Below, one piece after another: positions 24,403 through 34,580 of a stretch of DNA of 41,477 nucleotides. The translations under genes and the position numbers were made by a program. Origin of the DNA: an uncultured Clostridium sp. (lineage in GTDB: Bacteria > Bacillota > Clostridia > TANB77 > CAG-508); assembly GCA_930990555.1 (NCBI GenBank), contig CAKNPW010000017.1, forward strand, positions 1 through 41,477. Direction: 5' to 3'. Positions within the stretch are counted from its first letter, which is position 1. Each line of letters begins with the position of its first letter. The notes beneath the pieces were generated by a model. The model worked only from the letters and a program-made list of their open reading frames with translations. It was not told the DNA's origin and did no database searches.

Positions 24403-24522
24403 TTTCTTCCTCCTAGAATTTTTATTTCTTATAAAAGATTCTGAAAAATTTGGAAATTTTATAACAATCTTATTCTACCACAAATATTCTTATTTAGTGT
24501 AAATTTTTTGTAAATTCTTTTG

Positions 24523-24560
24523 AAAAAGCACTTAGGTAAACTATAACCTAAGTGCTTTTT
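24523..24560. terminator. Bidirectional terminator between the two patatin units
   Basis: AAAAAGCACTTAGGT pairs perfectly with ACCTAAGTGCTTTTT (15 bp). T runs lie on both strands, and it is 20 bp after the stop of the 24581 gene. Confidence 0.92.
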
Positions 24561-24580
24561 TCTTTTTTTTATTTCTATAT

Positions 24581-25438
24581 TTATACCAGCATTTCATTTT
24601 TAAACTTTTCACTTTTTAAAATCTCCATCGCAGCATCATACCCAGCTTTAACACATTGTTCTACATCTTTTTCATTTCCAATTATATCAACATCCTTACA
24701 ATCAACCTTTATAATTAAATCTGCTGCCTCTCTTTGCCAAATTATTGCAGACCTCCTCATACTCTGAAAAGTATTTCGTATTCCTGTAATTATATTTACC
24801 TTTTTTTGATTTGTTTCTTTATAATATACATTCTCTACCCCAATAACGTAATCAGCAAATTGATTCATACGGTGTGTTGGAATATTATGTGTCATTCCTC
24901 CATCCAAAAATTGATGTAGCTTTCCATCTATATAAACATTATTAGGTAAATATAGCAATGGTAATGAGCAAGTATTTTTTACAGCTTCTTCTATTGGTCT
25001 ATTCATATAACATTCTTCACTTTTAATCTGCTTTGAAGTATAATATACCGTCTTTTTCTCTGTAATATCCATAGTTGGAATAAATACTGGCATATCTAAA
25101 TCGCTCATTAGTCTTTTCCCTTTAGCCTCTGATGCTTCTTTTATAGTTTTAGCAATTATAGTTGGATTTTTTCCTCCTCCTCGTACTATAAGTTTAAATG
25201 GAGCTAATATTTTATCTTTAATTGTAAATTTTGGATATTCTATTGTATATATTTTTAACTTTTCTTCTATCTCATCTGTTGTATATCCCATTGCATATAA
25301 AATTGCTATACAGCTTCCAATACTTGTTCCAGAAATTGCAGATATTTTTATATTTAATTCTTCTAATGCCTTTATTACTCCTAAACTACTAAGTGCTTTT
25401 GTTCCACCACCAGTACATGCTAAACCTATTGTTTTCAT
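24581..25438 (-). CDS. Patatin-like phospholipase (RssA-type)
   Basis: 285 residues. Motifs are the glycine-rich CTGGGTKAL (about 8-16), GTSIG with Ser39, and DGGMTHNIP with the catalytic Asp (about 178). The N-terminal half, LGVIKALEELNIKISAISGTSIG, is characteristic of RssA-like patatins. It is transcribed with the exonuclease gene just upstream (13-bp gap). The C-terminal part ends with an amphipathic helix (KAGYDAAMEILKSEKF). Confidence 0.9.
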   Translation of the reverse strand: MKTIGLACTGGGTKALSSLGVIKALEELNIKISAISGTSIGSCIAILYAMGYTTDEIEEKLKIYTIEYPKFTIKDKILAPFKLIVRGGGKNPTIIAKTIKEASEAKGKRLMSDLDMPVFIPTMDITEKKTVYYTSKQIKSEECYMNRPIEEAVKNTCSLPLLYLPNNVYIDGKLHQFLDGGMTHNIPTHRMNQFADYVIGVENVYYKETNQKKVNIITGIRNTFQSMRRSAIIWQREAADLIIKVDCKDVDIIGNEKDVEQCVKAGYDAAMEILKSEKFKNEMLV

Positions 25439-25451
25439 TTTACGTCTCCTT

Positions 25452-26006
25452 TTATAACATCTTAGTTAAATTTATATATACTTGATTTGTTAGTACACAA
25501 TCATTTAATGCTCTATGCTCATCTCTTTTTACTAAATTAAAATAATCTATTAAATTATCTAGTTTGTGATGTTTAAGGTTAGGCAACACTTTCCTAGAAA
25601 TTCTTAATGTATCTACAAAATCATTTGTTAGATACTCATTCATATTTTTGTACATGTTATCATAAATAAAATTAATATCGAAATTAACATTATGTCCTAC
25701 TATGATGTCTTTATCTAAAAAATCTTTAAACTGTTGTAATACATAAATTAAATCTTTTCCTTCCTTTTGAACCATCTCATTTGTAATTCCAGTTAATCTT
25801 GTAGTAAATGCACCTAATCTATTTTGTGTTTTTATTAGTTCAGAAAAAGTAGCTATTTCTTTTTTAGCTCTAACTTTTATTGCACTTATTTCTACAATTT
25901 CTCCAGAAAAAGAATCTAAACTTGTTGTTTCTATATCTAACACTGTATAATCATTTAAATTTTTTATTAAACTATGTCCTTTATATAATCTATTGTATTT
26001 ATCCAT
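25452..26006 (-). CDS. DEDDh 3'-5' exonuclease (DnaQ/PolC epsilon-like)
   Basis: 184 residues with all exonuclease motifs: Exo I VLDIETTS (Asp24, Glu26), Exo II IVGHNVNFDINF (Asp about 105), and Exo III DEHRALNDCVLT (His about 164, Asp about 169). It lacks a polymerase or helicase domain, so it is a stand-alone proofreading or RNA/DNA trimming enzyme of the DnaQ family. It has a GGAGAAAAAT site and is followed by the RssA-type patatin (13-bp gap). Confidence 0.92.
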   Translation of the reverse strand: MDKYNRLYKGHSLIKNLNDYTVLDIETTSLDSFSGEIVEISAIKVRAKKEIATFSELIKTQNRLGAFTTRLTGITNEMVQKEGKDLIYVLQQFKDFLDKDIIVGHNVNFDINFIYDNMYKNMNEYLTNDFVDTLRISRKVLPNLKHHKLDNLIDYFNLVKRDEHRALNDCVLTNQVYINLTKML

Positions 26007-26156
26007 TATTTTTCTCCTATATTATTGTAAAATTCATTTAATTTCTTTAGCCATCCTAATCACCTTTAAGCATATTTCTCTATACAAGATAGCATAAAAT
26101 TAATATTTATTCTATATATCTTACTAATTTTGTCATATAAATTTAATTATATAAAA

Positions 26157-26195
26157 GATAATACACACATAGAAGTTTACTATGTGCGTATTATC
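26157..26195 (-). terminator. Terminator of the giant MucBP protein gene
   Basis: GATAATACACACATAG pairs with CTATGTGCGTATTATC (16 bp; the single mismatch on the plus strand is a G-U pair on the minus strand), followed on the minus strand by TTTTATAT. It starts eight bases after the stop codon. Confidence 0.92.
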
Positions 26196-26202
26196 TTAGT
26201 TT

Positions 26203-29200
26203 TTATTTAAATCTTTTTCCTTTATTCTTGTTAGTATATTTTATATTTTTTCTAGAAACTATTGTTTTATTCCTCATATTTTTAATAATGATAGCTAGTA
26301 TAGCCAATATTATAATAATTCCTACTATATTTCTTGCGACTCTACCTGTTGAGATTGAAACAACAACATTTGCATCTGAAATATTATCATCTTTATTTGT
26401 CTCTTCAAAATTAGCATCATTTCTTGTTGCATAGATTTCTGCTCTACTTAATTTTGTTCCAACATTAGTATCATTATATCTCCATTTTAAAACTACTTCA
26501 TATTCGACTGTTTCCCCAGGTTTTAATATTGGAGTTTTAGTTGTTATTTTTCCATCTGTATATTCCCAACCCTTAGCTGAAATTAGTTCCATGCCTTCAG
26601 GTATTTGTTCTAAAACATAAGCTTCTCCATCAATTTCGCTATCATTTGTTACTATTATTTTATATGTAACTTCAAACTCACTATCTTTAATTTCTTTTGA
26701 TGACATTTCAACTTTTTCTAACTTGCCATCTGTTATGTTTTGTTCATTACCATTTATTACTAGTTTTGTAATTGTATTATCAATTTTGAAATTAAAATTC
26801 AATTTTTCATAGTAGTAAATAACTTCTGTTACATTATTTACAGTAAATGTTCCATCTTCATTTTTTGTTATAGTTGCTGACATTTTACCTTCTTTATTAG
26901 CTGGCTCTTCTACAAGTCTATAATAGTCAATTTCTTTAGATTCACTAGTATATTCATCGTTTTCATGTCCTTTTAAAACTTCTGTTTTTAATAATTCTTG
27001 GTTTGTGTCTTTATCTAAATATTTTATTTCTACTTTAGCTTGTTTTATATAATAATAATTTACAACAATTTCATCTAGTGTCATCTCTCCAGTGGCATTT
27101 GTAGGTAATTTACTTTCTACTAAATCATATCCTGTAAAGTTTTTGTTAGTTGTAATATATGGGTCTTGTACCTTTCCATCATACCTATTTTCTTCAATTA
27201 TTTTACCTGTAATTTCATCAATATGTCTTTCTACTACTCCTCCTGCTCTTTGTTTATAATAATATACTATAGTAGTAACATTATCAAAAACTTTATTTCC
27301 ATTCTGGTCTAATGTTACATCTACTTCCATTACCCCACTTGCATTACCATCTAATCTTGTAAATATATAGCCATTTAAATCTTTTTGTTCAGAATCGTAT
27401 TTATCTGCTTCATGTCCATCTATTTGCTCTGTATAATCTTCGTCATCTATTACAATTTTTTCACCCGTAATTTCATCCCTATATTCTATTACTACTGTTG
27501 CTTTCTTTTTATAGTAATAATTTACTTCTATAGTATCTTCTTGCATATTGCCTTTTGAATTTGTTGGATTTTTTTCTGCAACTAAATCATATCCATCAAA
27601 AGTTTTACTATCAATTTTGTAATAGTCACCTTGTCTACCTTCGTGTACTTTTTCTTCTATTATATCTCCAGTAACATCATCTATATGTCTTTCTATTACT
27701 CCTCCTGCTCTACCAGTATAATAATATGTTATTGTTTGGTCTTCTCTTGTTACTGTAACATTTTTAGGTTCTTGTCCACTTAGCAATGTATAGTTTTGTA
27801 TTGCTTTTGGAAATACTCCTACTTCTTCTCCTACCATCTTAGTTACTTCTGTTGGATCCTCTATTTCAACTTCAACTTTTTCCATAACAGGTTCGTTTGT
27901 ATCTGGATCTAGTATTGGATTACCAGCTTCGTCCTTTTTCTCTTGTTCCCTTACTTCTACATATTTTGTGATTACTTTACTTGTCTTTTTATAATAATAA
28001 GTTACAGTTATTGTATTATTTGTATCTGCATCTTCTAAATATATACCAATAGTATTATCTGATGAACTCCTATACTCATATCCTTCTATATCTTTTACTT
28101 TATCTGTAACATCATAACTTAAACCTACTTTTCCATTTACAGTTTCTCTATTTACTCCTGATATTTCCTTTTTAGTATCTTCATCCACATATCTTATAAC
28201 TACTTTTGCTTCTTGCTTGTAATAGTAAATTTTCATTACATTATTATCAGCATTTTCAGTAATTACTAATGGATAGCTTTCTTTTTTAGCTAAGTAATAA
28301 CCTGCCCTATTTTTGTCTGTAAATTCTGTTATTGATGCTCCGTATTCTGTATTATCTCTTTCTGTTGCACCCACATCTTGATTTATGTTACCTAAATCAT
28401 CTTCATAATAATATTCAATTCTATAGTCATAAGTATTTCTTGTATAATATAACTTTATAACATTATTATTTTCATTGACTCCAATAGTTAATGGCACTCC
28501 CGTTGTTCCTTTATATGTAAATCCTGTTTTCTCTTTCTTCTCGTAATTAGTAATAATATCTTTATATTTTGCAGTAGATGTTTCTGTTAATGAATTATCT
28601 ATCTCATAATCTCCATCTAATCCTTCAAAATAATATTCAACTTTATAATGATATGTATTTCTTCCATAAACATAAACTACAGTTGTTGGTAATTCTGTAA
28701 ATGTTCCTCGTTTATTATCTGGTTCTTCTATTACTGAATATCCTTCAAATCTCATACTTGAAACATCATAACTTGCTCCAACATAGTCTTCCATAACAAT
28801 TGGCTCAACTTCGACTTCAGCTCCACTTTCGTCAACTGTTTTCATATTATTTCCATATTCATCTAAATGGTACACTGTTACAGTTGCTTTTGGAATTAAT
28901 TCATAATAATATTTTACAATTATTTTTTCAGTACTGCTAAATGTTCCTACAGCATTGGTTGGCTCTGGTTCAACAGCTCTATAGTGATCTATCGGCTTTC
29001 TAGTAGTTCTATATTCTTCTCCTACATCTCCTGTTAAGAAAGTAGAATCAGCAATTGGTACTTCTTCATCCATGCCTGTTTCCTCATTATGTTGCATTGT
29101 TAAATATTGTACTTCAACACCAAGACTTGTTGGCTTTGTATAATAATATTTTAATTCTTGGCTTTCTTCCTTAAATGTTCCTTCTGAAGGTGGTTCTGCC

Positions 29201-32200
29201 TCGGATTTATCTGCTGAGTAACCTTCTATTTCAATTCTATTAGATGTAAATGTTTCTCCTACATATCCTTCTAGTACTACAGGATTTTTTAATTGTACTT
29301 CTACTGTATTTCCTTCTGAAGTAGTAATTTTAGTTATATACCTTATTGTTACATTTCCTGCTGATATTTTTTCATAATAATAAACTACTTCTATAGTTTG
29401 ACCTGCAACATATTCACCAGTTGCATTAGTTGGTTCATCTTTACTTGAACATTTTTGATAATTTGGATAATTTTTTCTACTAGTTGTATATTCTTCTCCA
29501 TCTACACCATCAAAATGTTCTATATCTAATATAGTTTCTGATGAATCTGAATTTACTAAAACGTGTTTTACTGTAATTCCTGCTGGTATTTTCTCGTAGT
29601 AAATTTTTATAATTTGATCTTCTTCTGTAAAGGTTCCTGTTTTTGTAAAGTCTTCATCTGTTCTTTGATAATGCTCTATATCTTTTTCCTTATTAGTGAT
29701 ATCAAAGTTAGCATCTATAGGTCCTGTTATTTCTTCTTGTTGCGCAATTTCATTTTCTATTATTTCACCAGTTTCTTCATTCTCTTGCTTTTCTATATAT
29801 TTAATTATTACTTTTCCAGTTTCTCCAACTAAACCTAAGTTTATATATTCTTCTTTTTCTAGAGATTCTGTTGCTTCTTCATTAAGTTTCGTTAATTCAT
29901 CTGTTTCTACTTTTCCATCTGTAACTTCTGTATTAGCTTTACTATTTATTTCATCGTCTGTTCCAACTTCTTTTTCGGTTACATATGTATTATCAGGTAA
30001 TGTAAACCTAACTTTATATATTCCCTTTACAAGTCCAGTAAATGAATATTCACCTCTTTCGTTTGTAACAGTTGGTTCTATTGTATCTCCATTTATATCT
30101 GTTGCTAATTCATTTGTATTTACATCTAATACTTCTACAGTTATATTATTTAATTTTGCTTCTGAATCTTCCATTAAGCCATTAATATTTGCATCTTGCC
30201 ATACTGTTCCTTCTATTCTTCTTTGTACTACTACACCTATTTCTATATTACTTCTTAATACCGTTGGAAATCCTGTAGCAATTACATTTGCAGAAACTAC
30301 GTATTTACTTAATGGTTGGTTATTTTTTGGTAATATTTCATATGCCAATTCTAGCTCGGCTTTAGATTCTATAATGTCTTTTTCAATAACTATCGCTGTC
30401 GCGTCTGATAATACATCTCCAGAATTCACTTCTTTCCATGCAGTTGTAGTTTTAAAATTAATATTTGCAGGATTTAATTTATCATAGTCATCTCTACTAA
30501 CACCTGCTTGACTTTCTAATAATCCGACTGATATTTGAGTATAATATACACTTACTCCTTCTGGGATTTCTCCCATTTTAATATCATATGTTCCTACAAA
30601 ATCGCTTCCGTTTTCATCACCATTATATGGTAATACCTCTAATGCTCTTACATTTTTTAATTGTACCTCTGATGTATTATATATTACTAAATTCGTATTT
30701 AAATTTTCATTTATTTCTACTACTGGCTTTTCAATTTCTTTTGTTGCTTGTAAGCTTGTTAAATTTGAAATTAATACACCATATATTGCTGTTCTATATT
30801 CAGCTTCATCCCTGTAATCATTTTCTGTATATATTACTGACCTGATTTCTAATTGAGTATTATTCTCTAAACTTGAATCTATATTTGCAGTAAATGTTAT
30901 AACTGGATATTCGGGAGCCTCTCTATTTACTTGCCAATTATGATATTCCCATACAATTGTTGTTACTCCAGTATCTGGGTCAACAGTTACAGACGATGGC
31001 TCCTTATTAGCAGAAGTAACTTTATATGTTAATCCATTTGGCAAATAGTTAGTTACTGTTACTGTATCTATATAACTATCACCTTCAGACATTTCTCTTT
31101 CATTTGTTAATACTGGTGTAATGCTAAAATTAATTACCCTATCTTCTACATCATAATTCTTTCTAGGTGTTCCATCTAGTCCAATATCTGTAGTTGTATT
31201 ACTTACATTTACTTTATTTGCTACTATTAATATACTATTTCCTATATTATTTGGTGTATGATAGCTCTTTATTGCTCCTTCTTCAGTATATTTTGTTTTT
31301 GTATAAGTTCCAGCTATTTCGTTAAATACTTCTTCCCTGTTAGAATCTGAATATAATTTTACTTTATGTCTTATTGCTGCAACTTGTCCTATATATTGTT
31401 CTTCATTTGTTACTTGGAATTTTAATTGTAAAGTTCTTGAATTTCTATATCCTCTATAATCTGGATCATTCATATATACAGCTGCAATTTTTCCTTTCGC
31501 CATTGCTTCTTCTGCTGTATCATACCATTCAAAATCAGTTTTAGTTGCCTGGTTTATCTGATCATCTGTAGTTAAACCTTTATTTCTATCCAAAATATAT
31601 ATACCATATTTAACTTCTATATTTTCTCGTGACGCAAATGGTAAGTCTAATCCTGAACTTTCAGTTATCGTATACCAAGAAGTATCTGAATATTTTTCTA
31701 AGCTTAACATATTGCCATCCCATGTAAGTAGTCTTTCTGCCCCACCTTCAAATGGTCCATCATAAGCATTGTAATTACTTCTTACTATTACATCATCACC
31801 TAAACCACGAATACCATTTCCTCTTAAATTAGAATCTTCTATTAATTGATTGTTGTCATTTCTTAATTCTACACTTGTACTTATAGTAGACTCTAAGGCT
31901 TTTGTCATAGAATATGATATTTTATTGTCTGATAATTTATTATCTGCTAAAGTTCCATCTTCATCATTACTTATTATACCATCAGTTTCTTCACTTGTTT
32001 GATATCTAATTTCTGATGGCTGAATATCAAATTGATATTGCCATACATCACTCGCATCTTGTTTATAATATGGAACAAAAAGTTCAATATTTCCTATTGA
32101 AAAATATCCTTCTTTATCTGAGCCAAAACTTCCACCATTTCTGTTTTTGGTTGGAAATGTACCATCTAATTTAAAGTCTTTAAATGTTATTGTAAGTACA

Positions 32201-33444
32201 CTTCCATTTTGCACAACAGTAAAGTTACCAGAATCATATACTGACCTATCTTGGTTATTAGTATCCATCGTTCTTTCACCATTAGGCATACCTCCAACCA
32301 TAATAGAATCTCTAGGCCAGAAATTCTCATTTTTTTCACCATTTAATGCATATGCTACTAAAAATGCACCATTTGCAGGTCCAAGGCTTCCTTCTGTATT
32401 TTCATCTACTGAAATCCATTCTCCATTAGAAGCATATAAATAATTCATATCTAAATCTATAGAAATTTCTCCTTCTGGATATATAATTCCCCTTAAATCT
32501 GTTAAAATTAATCCATCTTCTTGAGCTATTCCTATAGCTATTCCATAATTTAAATAATAACCATTTAAAGTTTTTGCTTCGTCTGTTCCTTCATTTTGAA
32601 CATATGACCACTTTTGAGTTAAATCACCTTTGCTAAGTTTAACATTAAAACCTGATTTGGCTGAAATCTTTATAGGCTTACTTATATTGTCTTGAACTGT
32701 AACACTTTCTGCAAGTGAATTTTCATCATCTGGTTTATTGCCATCCATCCAAATTTCAAATACTGGATTTTGATCTTCTGTAACTTCAGTTACCTTACCT
32801 CCTACAGTATATGTAAAAGACAAAGATTGTAGGTTTGGACAACTTACTTGAGTTGATGGAATTTGATATTCTGCATAAATTTCTGTTTTATCTTCACTTA
32901 TCTGTACATTTTGCATCCATGCATCTCTTTCCCAAGTCAGATTGGCATTATCCCCTTGATTTGGAAGTTTTGCTCTAACCTTTATTATACCCCCATTAAA
33001 TGTACTAGAGTCTGTTACTCCATCTTTAGCTGTATTTGGAACTATTGAAACATTTAAGTTGTATTTAACAACATCAAATGTTCTTACATATTCATCTGAA
33101 TCTGTATAATCTTCTCCTGGTCCTGGGACTTCTGGAATAGTTCCATCTTCTGTTTCTGTAAACGGTCCCGTTCCTGTTGCTCTACCAACTATACTTATTG
33201 ATTCAATTTTCATGCTATCTTTTAAGTCTTCTATGTTTGCTTCTTCCTCAGCATTTACCTGTTGCATTTTATTTTTTTCTATTGTTTCACTTACTTTATC
33301 AGAAAAAATTAGACTTAATACGGCCACTATTACGACTATTAAAAATATAATCAACAAGTTTGTTTTCATCTTTCCGATTCTTTTGTGTTCTTTTCCCCAT
33401 TTTTCTTTCTCCTTTATATGTTTTTTATATTTTTTTGCATACAA
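26203..33444 (-). CDS. Giant cell-surface protein: SdrD_B-like domain and 13 MucBP-like repeats
   Basis: 2413 residues as read, one of the largest products of the window. A short basic start is followed by a membrane segment (about 28-46). Residues 60-1070 are beta-rich with Thr/Asn-rich, DUF11/isopeptide-like stretches. About 1075-1165 is an SdrD_B/collagen-binding B-like domain (EGTVWQDANINGLMED). About 1205-2213 holds 13 tandem MucBP-like repeats of roughly 77 residues, each beginning with a V-x-I/V-x-Y strand and ending in YYY; repeats 10-13 form an A-B-A-B pair duplication (AGGVIERHIDD / AGGVVERHIDE). A DUF11-like domain follows, then a membrane helix (about 2370) and a basic tail. There is no LPXTG, so it is probably anchored by its C-terminal helix. 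MucBP repeats bind mucus or mucin, so adhesion is likely. The start is uncertain: see the finding at 33369-33444. Confidence 0.88.
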   Translation of the reverse strand: MYAKKYKKHIKEKEKWGKEHKRIGKMKTNLLIIFLIVVIVAVLSLIFSDKVSETIEKNKMQQVNAEEEANIEDLKDSMKIESISIVGRATGTGPFTETEDGTIPEVPGPGEDYTDSDEYVRTFDVVKYNLNVSIVPNTAKDGVTDSSTFNGGIIKVRAKLPNQGDNANLTWERDAWMQNVQISEDKTEIYAEYQIPSTQVSCPNLQSLSFTYTVGGKVTEVTEDQNPVFEIWMDGNKPDDENSLAESVTVQDNISKPIKISAKSGFNVKLSKGDLTQKWSYVQNEGTDEAKTLNGYYLNYGIAIGIAQEDGLILTDLRGIIYPEGEISIDLDMNYLYASNGEWISVDENTEGSLGPANGAFLVAYALNGEKNENFWPRDSIMVGGMPNGERTMDTNNQDRSVYDSGNFTVVQNGSVLTITFKDFKLDGTFPTKNRNGGSFGSDKEGYFSIGNIELFVPYYKQDASDVWQYQFDIQPSEIRYQTSEETDGIISNDEDGTLADNKLSDNKISYSMTKALESTISTSVELRNDNNQLIEDSNLRGNGIRGLGDDVIVRSNYNAYDGPFEGGAERLLTWDGNMLSLEKYSDTSWYTITESSGLDLPFASRENIEVKYGIYILDRNKGLTTDDQINQATKTDFEWYDTAEEAMAKGKIAAVYMNDPDYRGYRNSRTLQLKFQVTNEEQYIGQVAAIRHKVKLYSDSNREEVFNEIAGTYTKTKYTEEGAIKSYHTPNNIGNSILIVANKVNVSNTTTDIGLDGTPRKNYDVEDRVINFSITPVLTNEREMSEGDSYIDTVTVTNYLPNGLTYKVTSANKEPSSVTVDPDTGVTTIVWEYHNWQVNREAPEYPVITFTANIDSSLENNTQLEIRSVIYTENDYRDEAEYRTAIYGVLISNLTSLQATKEIEKPVVEINENLNTNLVIYNTSEVQLKNVRALEVLPYNGDENGSDFVGTYDIKMGEIPEGVSVYYTQISVGLLESQAGVSRDDYDKLNPANINFKTTTAWKEVNSGDVLSDATAIVIEKDIIESKAELELAYEILPKNNQPLSKYVVSANVIATGFPTVLRSNIEIGVVVQRRIEGTVWQDANINGLMEDSEAKLNNITVEVLDVNTNELATDINGDTIEPTVTNERGEYSFTGLVKGIYKVRFTLPDNTYVTEKEVGTDDEINSKANTEVTDGKVETDELTKLNEEATESLEKEEYINLGLVGETGKVIIKYIEKQENEETGEIIENEIAQQEEITGPIDANFDITNKEKDIEHYQRTDEDFTKTGTFTEEDQIIKIYYEKIPAGITVKHVLVNSDSSETILDIEHFDGVDGEEYTTSRKNYPNYQKCSSKDEPTNATGEYVAGQTIEVVYYYEKISAGNVTIRYITKITTSEGNTVEVQLKNPVVLEGYVGETFTSNRIEIEGYSADKSEAEPPSEGTFKEESQELKYYYTKPTSLGVEVQYLTMQHNEETGMDEEVPIADSTFLTGDVGEEYRTTRKPIDHYRAVEPEPTNAVGTFSSTEKIIVKYYYELIPKATVTVYHLDEYGNNMKTVDESGAEVEVEPIVMEDYVGASYDVSSMRFEGYSVIEEPDNKRGTFTELPTTVVYVYGRNTYHYKVEYYFEGLDGDYEIDNSLTETSTAKYKDIITNYEKKEKTGFTYKGTTGVPLTIGVNENNNVIKLYYTRNTYDYRIEYYYEDDLGNINQDVGATERDNTEYGASITEFTDKNRAGYYLAKKESYPLVITENADNNVMKIYYYKQEAKVVIRYVDEDTKKEISGVNRETVNGKVGLSYDVTDKVKDIEGYEYRSSSDNTIGIYLEDADTNNTITVTYYYKKTSKVITKYVEVREQEKKDEAGNPILDPDTNEPVMEKVEVEIEDPTEVTKMVGEEVGVFPKAIQNYTLLSGQEPKNVTVTREDQTITYYYTGRAGGVIERHIDDVTGDIIEEKVHEGRQGDYYKIDSKTFDGYDLVAEKNPTNSKGNMQEDTIEVNYYYKKKATVVIEYRDEITGEKIVIDDEDYTEQIDGHEADKYDSEQKDLNGYIFTRLDGNASGVMEVDVTLDQNGNKVFDNVTTIVYYYKQRAGGVVERHIDEITGKIIEENRYDGKVQDPYITTNKNFTGYDLVESKLPTNATGEMTLDEIVVNYYYIKQAKVEIKYLDKDTNQELLKTEVLKGHENDEYTSESKEIDYYRLVEEPANKEGKMSATITKNEDGTFTVNNVTEVIYYYEKLNFNFKIDNTITKLVINGNEQNITDGKLEKVEMSSKEIKDSEFEVTYKIIVTNDSEIDGEAYVLEQIPEGMELISAKGWEYTDGKITTKTPILKPGETVEYEVVLKWRYNDTNVGTKLSRAEIYATRNDANFEETNKDDNISDANVVVSISTGRVARNIVGIIIILAILAIIIKNMRNKTIVSRKNIKYTNKNKGKRFK

Positions 33445-33551
33445 TCATGTTCTTGAAAAACTATTGTAAATATAACATTAATCTACAAATTTCACAAGTA
33501 TTATTTACCATAATTCAAAAAGTTTTTTTAAACTTTTTATTACACCATAGG

Positions 33552-34200
33552 TCATATATTTTTCTTACAATTATTTAATTCTTTGCTTAATTTATCAGTT
33601 AAACTTATTGGACTTCTTATGGCTTTTATTCCATATTCTTTTAATTTTTTAAAACTCCATTCCCCTTGATTATTTTTTTTATTAATTTAATTTTCATTAT
33701 CTGTTTTATAGGGACATTACTTTTTTTATATTTATATGGAATTCCTGTTTCTATGACCTCACATTTAAACATTATTGCTGAATATGGTTCTGCAATGTAT
33801 ATATAAATTATATCTCCTTTCCTTATATTATTAGACTGTTTCCAATTTATTGTAGTAGTATCATTAAACGCATTCATAATGTAATAATATTTTGGATTTC
33901 TAAAAACTCTATAATTTATAAACTTATCCCATAAGAATTCTGAAAGTATATTATATTTTTTTATTATAAGTTTAGTTATTCGGTTTGCTTGTTCATATGT
34001 AAAATATTGCTTTTCAAAACATCTTTTGCAATATCATCTAATATTTCTATATATTCTTCTTTTACAGTATTTACAAATTCTCCCACAGCATCTTCTATAC
34101 GAAAATTTGTATATTCTTCATTTAATTCTAAGTTATAAACCTTTCCTTGTAATTGACCTTTATCGTTTATGTATATATCTGCTCTAAAACTATTATTCAT
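33552..34200 (-). pseudogene. MmcQ/YjbR-EVE fusion gene broken by two single-base frameshifts
   Basis: Read with two one-base corrections this becomes a protein of about 216 residues. From the ATG at 34198-34200 (MNNSFRADIYINDKGQLQGK) through EEYTNFRIEDAVGEFVNTVK it matches the MmcQ/YjbR N-terminal extension. A missing A near 34024-34027 shifts the frame; the continuation is KRCFEKQYFTYEQANRI and FLWDKF. An EVE-type domain then starts (NPKYYYIMNAFNDTTTINWK, GDIIYIYIAEPYSAIMFKC). A second missing A in the A8 run at 33673-33680 shifts again; the continuation NNQGEWSFKKLKEYGIKAI ends at TGA 33552-33554. MmcQ is DNA-binding and EVE domains bind modified bases. Sequencing error is an alternative for each shift. 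Confidence 0.78.
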
Positions 34201-34580
34201 AAACTTTTTAGAGTATTTGTATATACCTTTCTCTTTTTTAAACCCATATGAAATTAATTTTTCTTTATTTCATTTTTTTAATAAATTTTCTTCTATTTTT
34301 ACTATAAACACCTTTATTTTAATTATATTTAGGTTTATATACTTTTTTATATATTTGTAAACTATTAATATAACATAAATACATAAATTATTCTATTTAT
34401 ACATTTTATTTATCTTCAGTATATCAGTATAAGTTTATATTAACTTTACATCATGCTGATTCGCTGTTAAAAATTTAAAATATGGTTAGTATAGAAATGT
34501 TTTTCTTATCCAAATGTTTTTAGTTTTAAGAATCGATGAAACTTTTAGCATTCGCATTAGCATAAAGAGGTATAAATATA
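34201..34580. other. AT-rich spacer without recognisable genes
   Basis: About 380 bp upstream of the MmcQ/EVE pseudogene. It is extremely AT-rich, with short reading frames only and no convincing ribosome binding site. It should hold the promoter of the pseudogene, but I could not choose one. Confidence 0.4.

Noticed and set aside
29563..30487. Long open frames on the plus strand inside the giant gene
   Set aside because: They mirror the codon bias of the minus-strand repeats, have no start signals and encode no recognisable domain.
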